Shown in pieces: positions 35,729 to 48,465 of a DNA stretch of 64,000 bases; position 1 is the first letter of the stretch; each line of letters starts with the position of its first letter. Position numbers and translations under genes: made by a program. The stretch comes from Bactrocera neohumeralis (lineage: Eukaryota; Arthropoda; Insecta; Diptera; Tephritidae): the NCBI RefSeq assembly GCF_024586455.1, contig NC_065920.1, positions 12,548,144-12,612,143 of the forward strand, given 5' to 3'. Under the pieces are notes generated by a model. The model was not told the DNA's origin. It made no database searches and saw only the letters and a list, made by a program, of their open reading frames with translations.

Positions 35729-36931
35729 TGGCTGGTGGAAAAACTCTTTTCGTAGTTTGTCAATAGATGTCGTTGCAGTCGTAATCTCCAGTGCTACCAA
35801 TCACAATGTGTCGTATCATATAGTGTTGGAAAGGTGAGATTTTAAGCTTCATTTAACCAAAAAAAAAAAAATTCGGGGAAGTTGAAAAAAGTTACAGCTG
35901 TTCAAAAATTAGTGAAAATAATGAAGAAATTCGCTATATTTTGAAATTTTTGTATAAAAAAGAGAAGAATGCCACGCAAGCCACCAATGAAACTACATAG
36001 ACGATGCTGTATCAGTTCGCGTAGCACAATAATGGTTCGCTCGCTTCCGTTTTAGAAATTTCAATGTGAAAGATGCACCTCGCTCTGGTCGACCTATCGT
36101 TGAAAAAGTCGATGAAATTATGGAAAAGATTGACCAGAATCGTTACATAAGCAGCCATAACATCGCTAAGAAACTTAACATTCATCAACAAACGGTTTTG
36201 TATCATTTAAAAAAGGCTGGCTACAAAAAAGGAGCTCGCTGTTTGGGTACCACAAGAATTGTCTGTGAAAAATTTAATGGACCGAATTAACATCTGCGAT
36301 TCTTTGCTGAAACGAAATTAAATCGAACCATTTCTAAAGCGAATGGTACCACGAGATTGAAAGTAGATCAAATACGACAATAATGTGCGTAAAAGATTAC
36401 GGTACAAGCGTGGTGAAACTTAACAAATAGTCGCAATGCCAGGATTGACGCCTCGAATAGTTATGCTGAATGTTTGGTGGCATTGAAAAGCAATCTACCA
36501 CTGTAAGCTGATCCAGCCTGGTCGAACGATTGATTCTACATTTTACTGTCAACAACTGATGAGATTGAAGCAAGCAATCGAAAAAACGGCGAAAAATGAT
36601 CAACAGAAAGGGCCTTGTCTTCCATCAGTACAACGCTAGACCACACACATCTCTGATGGCTCGGCAAAAACTGGGAGAGCTTGGCTGAGAAGTTTTGGTG
36701 CATCCACCATATGCCCTTGATCTTGTACTATTGGACTACCATTTGTTTCAGCAATGCAGAACTCCCTTAATAAAAATTTGGCAAGAGAAGCCTGTGAAAA
36801 TTATTTGCCACAGTTTTTCGCTGAGAAACAACCAAATTGGTACATATTTGGTTCATTAAAGTTTATTATAAATATAAAAAAATAAGTTGAAGTTTGATTA
36901 GAAATACGAAAAGACTTTTTCGATTACCCAG
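35729..36931 (+). mobile_element. Mariner (DD34D), nearly full length, inactive
   Basis: Left end GGTGGAAAAACTCTTTTCG (about 35734) and right end CGAAAAGACTTTTTCGATTACCC (36908-36930) are inverted repeats. Frame pieces in order: MKDAPRSGRPIVEKVDEI and NIAKKLNIHQQTVLYHLKKA (36066-36215), PGLTPR.VMLNVWW-like block (about 36437), a Q.NARPHTSLMARQKL.EL catalytic box (about 36625-36680) and HPPYALDL..LDYHLFQ (about 36702-36750). About 1.2 kb, the usual mariner size, with many frameshifts. It is the fullest relative of the fragments at 4.8 and 24.6 kb. Confidence 0.85.
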
Positions 36932-39370
36932 TTCTGGCCGTTTTTTCGACCATGGACCAATTAAGATGGTTCCTTTCCGAGATAATTAATCACAAGATGG
37001 AAATATTTTTAGATATGGAAATATTTGATAGACGGAGCAGTCTTCTTATGATATTTTTTCTTAGTAATACATATTGCGTTTCTACATAGCTTCTTCATAA
37101 GTAAAGAATACATTATCAAGTATATAATCGCAAACAAATTTAGGAATGCCTTTTTTAGTGACTTAGAGATTTTTTAAAATACTTTGGTAAAACCATTCAA
37201 GCTCCAGGTTTTATCGATTCGTTTTTTAATTAATGATCACTTTCAAGGGCCCCTAAGGCTATTTATATTAAATTGGCATATGTTGATGAATCGAAGGGGG
37301 CAAACATATACATACAATAGGATGATATCCTTGATATAGAATACAAAGGTCGAATGATGGTCACAATAGCCGGATCTGCGGTACCGGTATTGGCACTTAT
37401 TTTATCCGGCCAAGGGCTGCTCTTTCGGCGAATTAACACTGTTTGGATCGATAAGTTGCAAGCAAGTAATAATTTTGAAGATTTTTCCTGCTAACTAAAA
37501 CAAAAACGACGCTACTTTATATACATATATGTATGTATATATATATCACATACTCAAGTAGCCAATTTTGCGCACTTATTTAGTAAATTTGTAAATATTC
37601 TATTGTATTGTAGCAAAGAACTTAAAGTACTGTGAAATTCAAGAACAAACAAAAACCAACTGCAGAATTTACATAACTCGCACAAAAACCAGCAAGTGGC
37701 GTAGAGAGAAAAGCGTCAAATTGACTGCATCAGTGAATTTTGACAAAATCCGCAATATTTGCGGCTCAAAGTGGCAACAAAAAGCCAACAGAGCACAATA
37801 CAAAAACAAAAAAATAAATCGCAATACACGCGTGCCAAATGCGGCCTACAAGGACTAAAACACTAAAAAATGCCACTCTGAAATGACAGAAGGGCGGGCA
37901 GCGCCAATATTAGTGGAATACGCGCAAGAAAAAAATGAAAGCGGAAAGCAAAAAATGCAACTTTTTATTGTAGTTGAATGGCAAAATATTTGGGGGAGCA
38001 ATGCCGCTTTACGGGCGTACGTTTTAATGATGCATGAATATTAGCAACTTGTCGTCCCCCATTTTGGCTTTGATGCCTAGTTGACGCTCGCGGTTGCAGC
38101 GGCTTTTTTATATATATATTTTTTTATTTTCATGCTATTTTTTATACTCATACTATTTTTTTCGCATACTTTTTTTTATTTTCATACTGTTTGTTGATGC
38201 CGCATACTTTTTTGACGGCTAACAAAGCCGTGTTGCCAAATAATGTTCATGCGATTAGCCGAGAAGCTATTTTCAAGCGGAAATGAGCATCATTGGCGGG
38301 ATTTGCGACCGCATTAAATGCTTGTAGTCGACTGACATTTGCGTGTTGGCGTTAAATAGCTAAAGTAATCGCGGCGAGTAATTCAGTTATATGAGGCAAT
38401 TTAGAAGCAAATGAGCGAAATTTGCACGAGTTTTGCATATTTTTTGCAAATATAAAAGGATTTAGTAAATGAAAATGCAAAATGAATGCATATCTATAAG
38501 CCAAGAGAAAGAATAAAAAGTAAACTAGTTATAGCAGGAAGGGGAAGGAGTGTGAATTTCCAACAGCCTTGAAGCAACTGCCAAACTTCAGCAATAAAAC
38601 TGCAATCGCTCGTGAATTATGTGCCACAATTTGGCGCACTAAATGGTTTCTGCAGAAGAATGCAAAAAAAAATTATAAAAAATTGTACTAAATAGTGACT
38701 TGCTGGCAATATAGACACCTGTTTGCGCATGCTATCAACTAAACAACAACAAATTACTACAACAAACAAGAGTAGCGGAGGAGCAACCGGTAGCCGGCAA
38801 CCGCAGGCCAAAGGACATAAAAAATGACTTAGTGCGATTACACCTGCAGAGCACATCAAAACAACAACAAAAATACAATAAGCTGCACAGCATACCATAA
38901 CAACAAAAGAACTACAACAAACTACCCACATGCATGTGTCGCTTCATATCCGAAAGTTAGCTGGTAGCTCTCATATCGACATCATAAAATCAAATACGAA
39001 ACTCATAAAAAGAACGCAAACAAAGAAGGGCGGGGAAAAATCAAAATCAAATCTCGGCGACAATAAAAGTCAAATCAAAGCCATAAAATAGCAAATTATG
39101 GCAAGTATCGTATGCTGCAGCAGCTTTTTGCCACTGTTTACACTGCATACTCACACAAAAACCGGCAAGTGGCGTAGAGCGGGAGCAGAGTTCAAAAAAA
39201 ATGGGTGAACACAAAAAGTTGAAGTACAAAAAAGTCGAGGCAAAAATGTTAGTTGAATCATTTTACACTGAAATATGAACGCTTTAGTTGTGATAGAAGT
39301 CATATATTTAATTTTTTCTGATTTGAGGCAAATACAATTTTTTTATATTATTTGTTGAGCTGTTGTTGTG
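36932..39370. other. Intergenic, no gene supported
   Basis: Includes a TA-rich patch at 37520-37545, T-rich DNA at 38110-38200, and unique AC/CAA-rich stretches at 37.6-37.9 and 38.6-39.2 kb. ORFs at 38617-38931 are inverted CAA runs. Two copies of a 26-bp motif (37681 and 39154) are discussed as a finding. Confidence 0.3.
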
Positions 39371-39374
39371 TTTC

Positions 39375-39600
39375 AGACAAAGAGACTCCCTACCATGCGA
39401 CTTCTTCAGTCAACTGCTGGAGAAAATAATACGAGCTGCAGAGCTTAATCGAGCTGGCACAATCTTCTATAAGAGTGTACAGATGCTGGCGTAGGTCGAT
39501 GGATTCTCGAATGATTTTTCCAGACTGGATAAGAAAGCGAAGAAAATGGCTCTGGTAGTGAACGAAGGCAAGACAAACAGTGGTCGCAATCGCGGCATTA
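39375..39600 (+). mobile_element. LINE reverse transcriptase fragment
   Basis: The plus frame reads LLEKIIRAAELNRAGTIFYK, SVQMLA then a damaged YADD-box region (VDGFSNDFSRLD), and KKMALVVNEGKT. This follows the insect RT pattern EKI.R.A..NR.GTI..K..Q.L.YADDIDIIGR...VNE.KTK. Dead copy. Confidence 0.75.
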
Positions 39601-39604
39601 GACT

Positions 39605-39825
39605 ACCGTAAACGTCATGAATTTGTGTGGTTTTTTGTCTGGTGGAATCTTCGGTCCATAAACCAGACTCTCTTCAAGCTTTAAGAGTCAATATTGAACG
39701 TGATTCATGATATATGACTTGATTTAGTGTAAAAAGTACTCGAAAATTGGGTTCATCGCATTCGTTCCTTCAAAAGAAGTGGTGGAGGTCATTTGAATGG
39801 TGTTATATTGAGTACTTAATTGTAT
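39605..39825 (+). mobile_element. Mariner-like transposase C-terminal fragment
   Basis: Reads VHKPDSLQALRVNIERDS then, after stops, KVLENWVHRIRSFKRSGGGH and LNGVIL. This is the usual C-terminal signature (LENW..RI...R..GGH...I) of DD41D-group elements. It abuts the LINE fragment directly. Confidence 0.7.
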
Positions 39826-39984
39826 CGATTGTATTTCACAACAAAAAACATTTAAATTTTCTTAGTGATTTCTTTTTAAGAAATCATATCCCTCTTATTG
39901 GAAAATTATATATACACATGTATAACAATTATATTGATTATAATCAATGCGATGAGCTTAGTCGATTTACTTACGCGAACTGGT

Positions 39985-40330
39985 GCTTCAGTTTTTGGGA
40001 TATCGACCTGAAATTTTGTATCCGTACTTTGCTCAGCAAGAAGTTGCTTATTTTTCGGAACGGCCGATATCGGACCACTATACCATATAGCTGTCATACA
40101 AACTGAACGACTGAAATAAAGTGGTTGGTTGGGAGGCACTTTCATTTAACGAGAAATCTTCAAGAAATTTGGCAAAGATTATTGTCCAAAGTAAGGCTAC
40201 AATATCTAGAGATATGTATATTGTTCAATTCGGATCACTATAGCATATATCTGCCATATAAACTGAGAATTCAAATTCTAATTTTTTGAAAAATATTTTA
40301 ATTACTTCAACTGAAAGCTTAATACCAATA
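39985..40330 (+). repeat. Dispersed fly repeat with CATACAAACTGA phrases
   Basis: TTTTGGGATATCGACCTGAAATTTTG (39995 on), GGACCACTATA, TGTCATACAAACTGAACGAC and AGAAATTTGGCAAAG occur in the order seen at 20.2 and 58.3 kb. Confidence 0.7.
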
Positions 40331-41590
40331 TCTAACGCATCAAAAAGACACGCTACACAAAGAATGCAGTGGAATATCGGCCACTGCGTCAAATACCGCT
40401 TTTACCATAAAAACAACAACTAAATACACGTAGCAGTACAAGAACAACAGTAAAATTAAATAGTTAACGCGCTGCGTGATGCATACAAATCGCTGGCCTA
40501 TCATGGGCACATCAGCAGCAGCAAAAACAACAACAGTAGGCAAACGCGTTGCGAAATGGCGAGTGAGCGTGTGAGTGACGGTGCAGCGCTTGCAAATTTG
40601 TCATAGACGCTGTCGCTTGGCAGTGGCAAGCATAACTTTTCATGGCTATTAGACACGTTAGCGCACACAGAACACAGTGCACATACATACATACGTATAT
40701 ATGTATGTGCATATAAATAAAAATATATATACATAATTATGCTTTTTAGTTGCTTTTGTCGTTGAATGTGTGTTGGCATTAGCATGCTGACGTCGTCTTA
40801 AATGCATGTTGTTTGCGCCGAAAAACCTTAGAAAATGCGCACATTTAAATGCAATCAAGCAAATGCGTCGGCGTATATTCGGACGCTTCATAAAATTTGC
40901 ACGGTAAATAAATACCAAAGTATGATTCAAGACAAAAAAGAAACTGCAATGCATTGCAACGAGTGGACAAATAGACAACTAGCAATTAAATCAGGGCAAG
41001 CGGCAACTAAAGTGGACATTCACACGTACAGACACACATATATGCACTTACACGCATATACATTCACACTTACAGTTGATTGTGTGCGTGTCTCGAGGCG
41101 AAGTGTTGTGAAAGTTCAGGCTACCACAGCTACTGCTGCTGTTCGCTGATGTTTGTTGTTGTTGCTGCTGCTTCTGTTCAGTATGCACGCCGTCGCTCTA
41201 ATCTAATTTGCAGCGCAAACAGGTACCGAAACGCAATCGAAACGCACCGCAACGCAATGCAAATGCAATAAACTCAATTCAAGTGGCCAACGCGCAGTGG
41301 CGAGCCGAAGGAAAAGTGTGTGGAAATTTTGCGTTATCTGCAACTAAATTATAATTTTGCAACTCAAAGTGCAATAGAAATGCAGATGTTAATCACTCCC
41401 ACACACATACATAAATAAAAGTAAATGCGTCATAAATATTTGATGTCTAAATATAAATTCATTCCACTTCATATTTATAGATGAATAGGCACTTCTTCAT
41501 TGCGCTCTTTTACAGTTTTGGAAAGAAAAGAAACAAAAAACAATTTCCTTCATTGTACAGCTATAAAGCTATGGTAGTCCGTCTGATCTT
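40331..41590. other. Unique DNA, possible promoter or leader, no gene proven
   Basis: GC-richer with CAA/GTT and GCTGCTGCTTCTG runs (41120-41190), a TCAGTATGC initiator-like site near 41179, and CGAAACGCA repeats (41225-41260). It resembles fly 5' leader DNA, but I cannot show transcription. CATA repeats lie at 40683-40700. Confidence 0.3.
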
Positions 41591-41603
41591 CTGCTGAACT
41601 GTT

Positions 41604-41811
41604 TTAGCCTATCGATGTCTGCGCTTCACTTCAAGACCGCCGAACCTCCACCAGTTCCATCACACTACATCGCTTTTATTCCATTTCTACCACTTCTAGT
41701 CAGTGTCTGTCGCTTGCATCGCAATATGCTGCTCGCCGTTGGCTGTGCAATGCTGGCGGCCTCGCATGTCAACGACACTTCCAGCAGCTCGCGCAGCATA
41801 CGCGTGAACAG
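41604..41811 (+). other. Candidate coding exon with hydrophobic leader
   Basis: A possible acceptor (GAACTGTTTTAG, ending about 41608) precedes ATG at 41615. The frame has protein-like composition: MSALHFKTAEPPPVPSHY, a hydrophobic run IAFIPFLPLLVSV, then MLLAVGCAMLAAS, and a Ser/Arg-rich stretch ending near AACAG|GTGGAG, a weak donor. MLLAVGCAMLAAS would suit a signal peptide. Without a donor, the frame runs on into CATA repeats to 41935. No family recognised. Confidence 0.25.
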
Positions 41812-42430
41812 GTGGAGACGATCAGCCGACAGACTATTTTTGTGGCAAAAGCATAGTGTCTATATTAAGTGTGCGACGCATACTGACAGGCAGACTCATA
41901 AATATATGGATACACATATACATACGTACACATAAGTATGTGGTACACTCGCAGGCTGTTGTCTCCGCGGTAGTCGTGTACTTAATTGCAGATCCATTCA
42001 CGTTGTCTATTTTTTTATTTCTAAAAAAAATAAATCTCATTTAAATAAAATTAAATAAAAGGTTGAGTGTTTGGACTATAATTGCTGTGTCTTCCGGTGG
42101 AAGTAATATTATACATACATTAAACTGTCGGAATATTCTTAGAGTGAGCTGTTCTTACATCATCCAATATGAATCGTATTTTTGGTTTACTTTGGGCATC
42201 ACTCTATCTTTGTTTGGGGACAGCAAAGCTCTGCAGCCATGAATTTCGCATATTCTGAATATCAGCTTTAACCCAATTTTTCTAGGCTTGGCAAATAGAT
42301 GCAATCTTAAATATTTTTTTCAACTTTTCAAAATTTTTATACCTACAAGTATTTTTACTAACGAAAAACAAATTTAATTTTTCATACTTTCTCCCACTAA
42401 AGGCCTTTTTCTAACTATTCCCTTTAAAGC
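41812..42430. other. No feature recognised
   Basis: CATA microsatellite remnants at 41905-41935, then AT-rich unique DNA. Confidence 0.3.
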
Positions 42431-42439
42431 TTGCCCTCA

Positions 42440-42990
42440 ATGACTCTCTGACATTCAATTACATCTGACTCAACTCCAACACATAGTGAACGAGGAATTT
42501 CCAAGTGTACCCAGGTCCTTTTCTACCTGGTCTTTCCAACGGAGTGGAGATCTTACTTTTCCTCTACTTCCACCGGCGAGTACTGCATCTAATACTCTCA
42601 GAGCGTGAAAGTTTTCATCCCGCTGTTTCTTAATTCGCTAAACTATGCCAATGTCGTCGTATATCGTTCAATCGACTGCGATATTTGCCCTTGCCAATGC
42701 GCAAAGAACCACTCCAAGATAGATGAAATTATTTACAACTTCGAAGTTATGACTGTCTACTGTGAGGTGGAACCCAAATAGGAGTGTAAGACAACTGTTG
42801 GTTTGATGACAGGACATATTTCGTCTTGCCCTCGTTCACTACCAGATCCATTTGCTTCGCTTCCTAGTCCAGTCTGGGAAGAGCAGAACTAACGGCGCGG
42901 GTGTTCCGGCCGATGATATCAATATAATCGTCGTACGCAAGCAACTGTATACTCTTATAGAAGATTGTACCTTCCGTACCCTATTTAGGG
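42440..42990 (-). mobile_element. LINE reverse transcriptase fragment
   Basis: The minus strand reads GTIFYKSIQLLAYDDYIDII, then GRNTRAVSSALPRLD, then MDLVVNEGKTKYVL, so a near-intact YADD-type active site (as YDDYID) at about 42945-42915. It continues through the VNNFIYLG region to the C-terminal RWKDQVEKDLGTL (about 42548-42510). Stops are present. Same LINE group as at 10.0 and 39.4 kb. Confidence 0.85.
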
Positions 42991-45180
42991 CCTTTCCGGT
43001 CGCAAAAATATTTTTTTATTTGGCATAAAAAAATCCTCAAAAATAAGTTGAATGAATTATACAAATGGATCTTTCAAGAAAATAATTCACGAATGGCTTC
43101 TTTCGGTAGACTTAACTGTTTTCCATAACACAAAATTAAGAAAATAGCAGTGTTATATGTGGATTATCATCTTCTCATCCTCGCCTGCTATTTCTTATGT
43201 GTGATATCTAGTTACTGCCGAATATCACTTCTTAGACAGCGCTCAGATCATCACGTTCGAAGTCAATAATAAAGAGACTTCAATAATTCACTTCTTTCAG
43301 AGGTATATTTAAGGACCTACTATAGCTTTGTAATTTTTTTTCTAAACTACTATTTACTAAAAATTCAAAAATAACCAAATGCTGGCACAAATGTAATTTT
43401 AGCAGCCTGTACATTCCACTCAACGTACTCTATGCATGCTAACCCGCTTTCCAATTGTCCATCAATTTAATTTGCATAACTAACGTTTACTCATTCATTG
43501 AACCAAACTAACAACAGCAGTGGCTTATTCATTATCCTTACACTCTTCGCAACGGTATAACGGTAGATATTGAAACGAAATAAAAATCTCACAAGCAGAG
43601 ATGAATTGAGCGTGGAGCGAGAGTGAAGTGCATGTTTGAGTGCGGCACTAGGAGTACCAGCAATTGAACTTAGAGTGACGCCAAAGGTCCTCAAGACGGC
43701 GACACAAAAAGGCAACGCCACAGTGGCAGTTGTAGTTGTAGGAAACGCAGCAGGCAACCGGAAAGGAAGTGGATGTGGAAATGACACTGGCATTGGCAGC
43801 AAGGATGCCATGAAGGAAGTGCCCACATGTCAATGAATAGCGAATGGTGACTGCATAAAGGGTTGTCCATAAAGGGATTTCTACTTTTTGTTTGAAAAAA
43901 TATTATTTTGATGCTTAGCCATTGCAAATCTTAATAGTTAATGCTTGCGGAACGATTTTTGAATAATGGTTGGAAGAATTATAGCTCCTAGAAGGCTCCA
44001 TCTAGGAATTCAATGGCATCATTATGCTAAAAACACTGTAAGATTCACGTCTCACATGTTTTATGGGTGCTAAGTTCGATATTATTTTAGCGCTTAGGAT
44101 CGTATGTTTGAAATAAGTTCAGAAGCTTGAGAAAAATATCGCAAAAATATCAGAAAGCTTGCGATACAGCCGAAAAATTTTTTAGAGATGAATTAGAGTG
44201 GGTCAGCTTGAGGCAGGTTCCTCGATGAAATCGTGCTTACTCTTTCATTTACAGCAATAATGGTATACTGGAATCAAATGCAATTGATTTTTGTCTTTAA
44301 AATAAACCCTTATAAGCAAAACCCTGTATACAGCTTCTCTCCAACTATAAGCGCACACGAAAATGCTGTAGCAATCGAGCTCCACAGAAATAAAGAAAAG
44401 GAGTCAAAAGGCACCGCATAGCAAAGGATTAGAAATCTCATAAGAAATGTATGTTGTTATTGTTGCTTTTAAGAAAAACTTTGTTGCTATTGTTATAGCT
44501 GCGTTTATACCCAGTTGTTTGTTGTTGTTGTTTTGCAGCGCCACCAGCAATTGTGCATGTAAAAATATTTAAACGCTCGTCTGCACAAGGCGGCGCAAAA
44601 TCATAGTGCCACAGTGAAGAACTCGCAAGGATTTCCATGCCGTCAGCAGGGTATGTGCATGTGTGTGTGTGTGTGTGTGCGACGTTTGACTTGCATGCTC
44701 GTATGCTAAAAACAATTGTACGTCCATGTCCGCCTTTGCCAAAATTTCAAATGACATTATTTACATGAATGTGCATTCCGCTTAAACGCTGCTAACTCTG
44801 CATGTTTGTTGCCATTTTTATATATTTTTTGTATAAATATTTTTATAGTCGCCGTTAGAGCCGTGGCTGCTTGGGCTGGGGCTGTGAGTTCAATATGAAT
44901 GTCTAGCAATTACAAGAAAGGAGGAAAATGCTTTGGTTTTTATTCGTGTATGTACTTTTTTCGCTACTGTAGTTGCAGCAATTGTATCAAAATACATAAA
45001 TCTTGCCTTCGAACTCGCTGTGGAATGTGGAATTTGGAGATATTTTAATATGCAAGCATATATATTTTAATTTCGATTGCATAAATATCGAAATCGTGGT
45101 GGAATTTTCACATTTATAGCTAAGTTTGATTGGAAATAAATGCGAAAAAGTATTACACAAAGTACACTAGAAAAAAAGTT
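42991..45180. other. Intergenic, no gene supported
   Basis: GC-richer patch at 43620-43850 with overlapping sense and antisense ORFs (66 and 111 codons) that lack motifs. A (TG)n microsatellite lies at 44651-44680. Confidence 0.3.
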
Positions 45181-45184
45181 AGCT

Positions 45185-45880
45185 TCAGCAGTTCTGAAGC
45201 TCTAATACTCTTCACCGGTGTATTTCTTATAGAGTAAGAAGGAATAAAAATATATTTAATTGATATTGATGGAGCAGTTTGTATGGCAGCTATATGCAAT
45301 AGTGGTGAAATCTGAACAATTTTTCCGGAGATTTTACCGTTGCTTTAGAAAATAATCTCTGCCAAATTTCGTGCAGATATCTTGCCAAATAAAAAAGTTT
45401 CCCATACAACGATTATATTTGATCCTGCAGTTAATATGGCAGCTATATGCTATAATCGTCCAAAATTAATAATTTTTTCAGAGTTTGTACCGTTGTCTTA
45501 GGCAATAATTTCTGCCAAATTTCGTGAAGATATCTCGTAAAATAAAAATGTTGTTTCTACCAGCCCTTGATTTTGACCGACCAGTCTGTATAGCAGCTAT
45601 AAGCTATAATTGTCCGATCCGAATAATTTGTTCAGATATTCTATCGCTGTCTTAGAAAATAATTTCGGCCAAATTTCGTGAAGATATTTTGTCAAATAAA
45701 AAAGTTTTCCATACAAGACTTAGATTTTAACCGACCAGTTTGTAAAGCAGCTATAAGCTATAGTGGTCCGATATTGATCGCACCGACAAATAAGCAGCGT
45801 GTTAAGAAGAAAAAGTTCTCTGCAAAATTTCAAATCGATATCACAAAAACTGAGTGACCAGTTCGCTTAGCAATAACTGC
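45185..45880 (-). repeat. Dispersed repeat with four tandem monomers of about 153 bp
   Basis: The phrase CAGTTTGTATGGCAGCTATA recurs at about 45275, 45428, 45582 and 45736. Each copy is followed by a GTCCGAT-like site, CCGTTGTCTTAG.AAATAAT, TGCCAAATTTCGTGAAGATAT and AAAAAGTTTTCCATACAA. The monomer is the same as in the other CATACAAACTGA-type repeats of the window, but here it is clearly tandem. Confidence 0.8.
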
Positions 45881-47155
45881 ATAAAATTTAATAAAAATTC
45901 CATAGCATACATTAAGGCGTGCAGGCCAGCCACAGCACGTGTGTCACCTACTCAGCACTACATAAAAACTTTAAACTCTCACCACAGCTGCAATTTTTGA
46001 CTTTTTCCATGTGTTAACGCCACTTAATGTTGACTTAATGATCCGAAAACTTTTCGATAGCAAGCTTGTTGACTTGCCTGCCAGCAGCCAACCGCCAGCA
46101 GCACACAAAAACTATAGAAATTAAAAAAAAAATGGAAGTCAACTGCAAACCATGTTCGACCTTAGACAAAGATTAGCCAGCAAATGGCGTAGAAAACCGT
46201 TGGTGCGGCAGTTTGCATGTGTGTGTGTAGCTTTGATTGTAGTTGGAAGCCCGCTCAACTACACTTTATCACAGCGTCGCGTTAATCACAGCTCATTATT
46301 TAGAGGGCTTAGTGAGAATTGAGCAATCAAACACTCAGAGACAGTTACAAACTTACATGAAAGTCAGCGGAAGGCAAACGTAAAAACACTTACTGCAACC
46401 CTTTCATTTGGAGCACTATTATATATATTCCTCTAATTACTTCCACTTCAACCCATTGATTTGTAGTCTCACCCGCATTTCCTCATATCTTCTCATAACT
46501 TATTCTCAAAAACACTGTAGTGTAAATTCGCTTTCAGGCAAACACACTACATAAGTACATTCATATGTATGTAAATATATATTTTACTCTGTCTCCTAGT
46601 CTTTTTTCGGCTTCAATTTCTTATTGTTATCTTTTCATCCATTCCTGCCATTGTCTTCTCTATTTATATCAGGCATAATCCCCAATATGTTGACAGTATA
46701 CACTATTTGCAATTTGCTATCTGCAATCTACCATCTTTGTTGCCTTTATGCCAGTATTACTGCAAGTTGTAGATACTAAATGCAAATTTCTATTTGTTTT
46801 CTGTTTATAAATATGTTGCGTTCTAATGCTCTCACTTGTAGTTATTTTAATCCATTAAGACTGCTTTAAGATAAGCAAATGAGTGCAAAATTATTCCGAA
46901 GCTTTCTTTTTTTCACATTTTTTTTGGGCAGCGTGCTGTTGAAGGCATGTATGTGTGTATATTCGTATGTATGGTATGTACAATTTGATTCTGAAACTGT
47001 TCGGCAGGCAGGAATAGTATCTTTTTGTCGAATAAGGAAATAAGAGATCGGCGGTTTATTTAAAGGAAATAAGAGATTAGAATACTGATAAAGTCAGAGC
47101 TGAAAGACCATAGCGCTTAGAGTATATTAAGTTTATATCCACTTGCGAATTTCAA
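45881..47155. other. Intergenic, no gene supported
   Basis: Unique DNA; AGCCAGCAAATGGCGTAGA at 46175 resembles the motif found at 37.68 and 39.15 kb. CATA/ATGTATG runs near 46560 and 46950. Confidence 0.3.
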
Positions 47156-47159
47156 GTAA

Positions 47160-47700
47160 TCGACCTTGTTTTGTATAGACATCGAGTGAACATATATTTG
47201 AGAATATTGAAGCTGAATACGGCGAATAGTTTCAGAGATATAGGTTCATTTCAAACAATATTAGAATATTTGTAATCGGCTACCAAAACTGTAAAAACAT
47301 TTTTCTCGAATGTCGACTCTGAAAGGTGAGGAAAACTTCTCCGAAATACGACTTGAAAATTTTTTTATGACAATTTCGGTTTTTAGAGGTTTTCTAGAAT
47401 AAAAAACGGCAAATTTTCAATAATATTTTTTTTTTTTTATATAAAAAATTAAATATTTCGCAAAAACGTTTTTTTCGAAACGCTGTTTTCAGAATCGGTG
47501 AGAAAAACTTCGCCAAAATAGCTGTACCGATCGACTTGAAATCTTTATTTTTGATGAGAATTTCGGGGTTTACAGGGTTTCCTCGAATAAAAAACGGTCT
47601 ATTCTCAATTATTTTTTTCATATAAAAATGAAATATTTTATGTCAACTTTTTATTATTCCAAAGAAATATATTTTACAAAGATATGTGAAATTTCATTGC
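47160..47700 (-). repeat. Diverged copies of the TTAA-family right end
   Basis: GGGTTTCCTCGAATAAAAAACGG (about 47575) followed by CATATAAAAATGAAATATTTTA matches the inverse of the right end at 6180-6270. A second diverged version (GAGGTTTTCTAGAATAAAAAACGG) lies at about 47385. The termini are eroded. Confidence 0.5.
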
Positions 47701-47734
47701 AACTCTAAATCACCGTTAATTAGAGCAAAATTTT

Positions 47735-48465
47735 TAAATAAGGTGGCAACTCTGACAAAAATTTCTCCGACAGATAGCTTTATTAAGCCGACTCAGTTTG
47801 GTGCTCTTAAAAATTTTAATGATTCTATAAATTTATTTGAAAATTTAATTTTTTTTAAACAAAGGTGGCAACATTTTCAAAATTTTTATATCATATCGTT
47901 TTTAAAAATTTTGTTGAACATGTTATACGAACATCTTTATTTAATAAATTGCATAAAATACTATTAAATAAAAAGTGAAACAGGTGGCAACCCTCCTCCA
48001 AAAATATAAAATTGGATGAACATGATAACTTAAGCCGATTAATTTTGATGCTCTTGTAAATTCTAATAGTTCTATAAATTTATATTAAAGTTTAAATCTT
48101 TTAAATAATGGTGGTAACATTTAAATTTTTTTGTATCATTTTTTTTCATGTTATATGAATATCTTTATTTAATAAATTCTTTAATATACAATTAAATAAA
48201 AAGTGAAACAGATGGCAACCGCCCTGCAAAAATATTAAATTGGATGGACATCTTACACGAATATTTTTGTCTAATCATTTTCTTAAAATAAAATCAAAAG
48301 TGAAACAGGTGGCAACCCTCCTCCAAAAATACAAAATTCTTCCTTAAAAATTTTCTTTTTAAATAAATTGTATAAAATACGAATATTTTTATCTAATCAC
48401 TGTCATAAAATAAAATAAAAAATGAAACAGGTGGCAATACTCCTCCAAAAATACAAAATTCAAAT
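47735..48465. repeat. Direct repeats with GTGAAACAGGTGGCAACCCTCC
   Basis: AAAGTGAAACAGGTGGCAAC with a CTCCAAAAAATA-type tail occurs at about 47972, 48203, 48299 and 48422, and a shorter form near 47740 and 47865. Spacing falls from 231 to about 96 and 123 bp as intervening AT-rich DNA is lost. Non-coding. Confidence 0.75.

Noticed and set aside
38617..38931. Cys/Val-rich minus-strand ORF resembling a membrane protein
   Set aside because: Again inverted CAA/ACA repeats read on the opposite strand.
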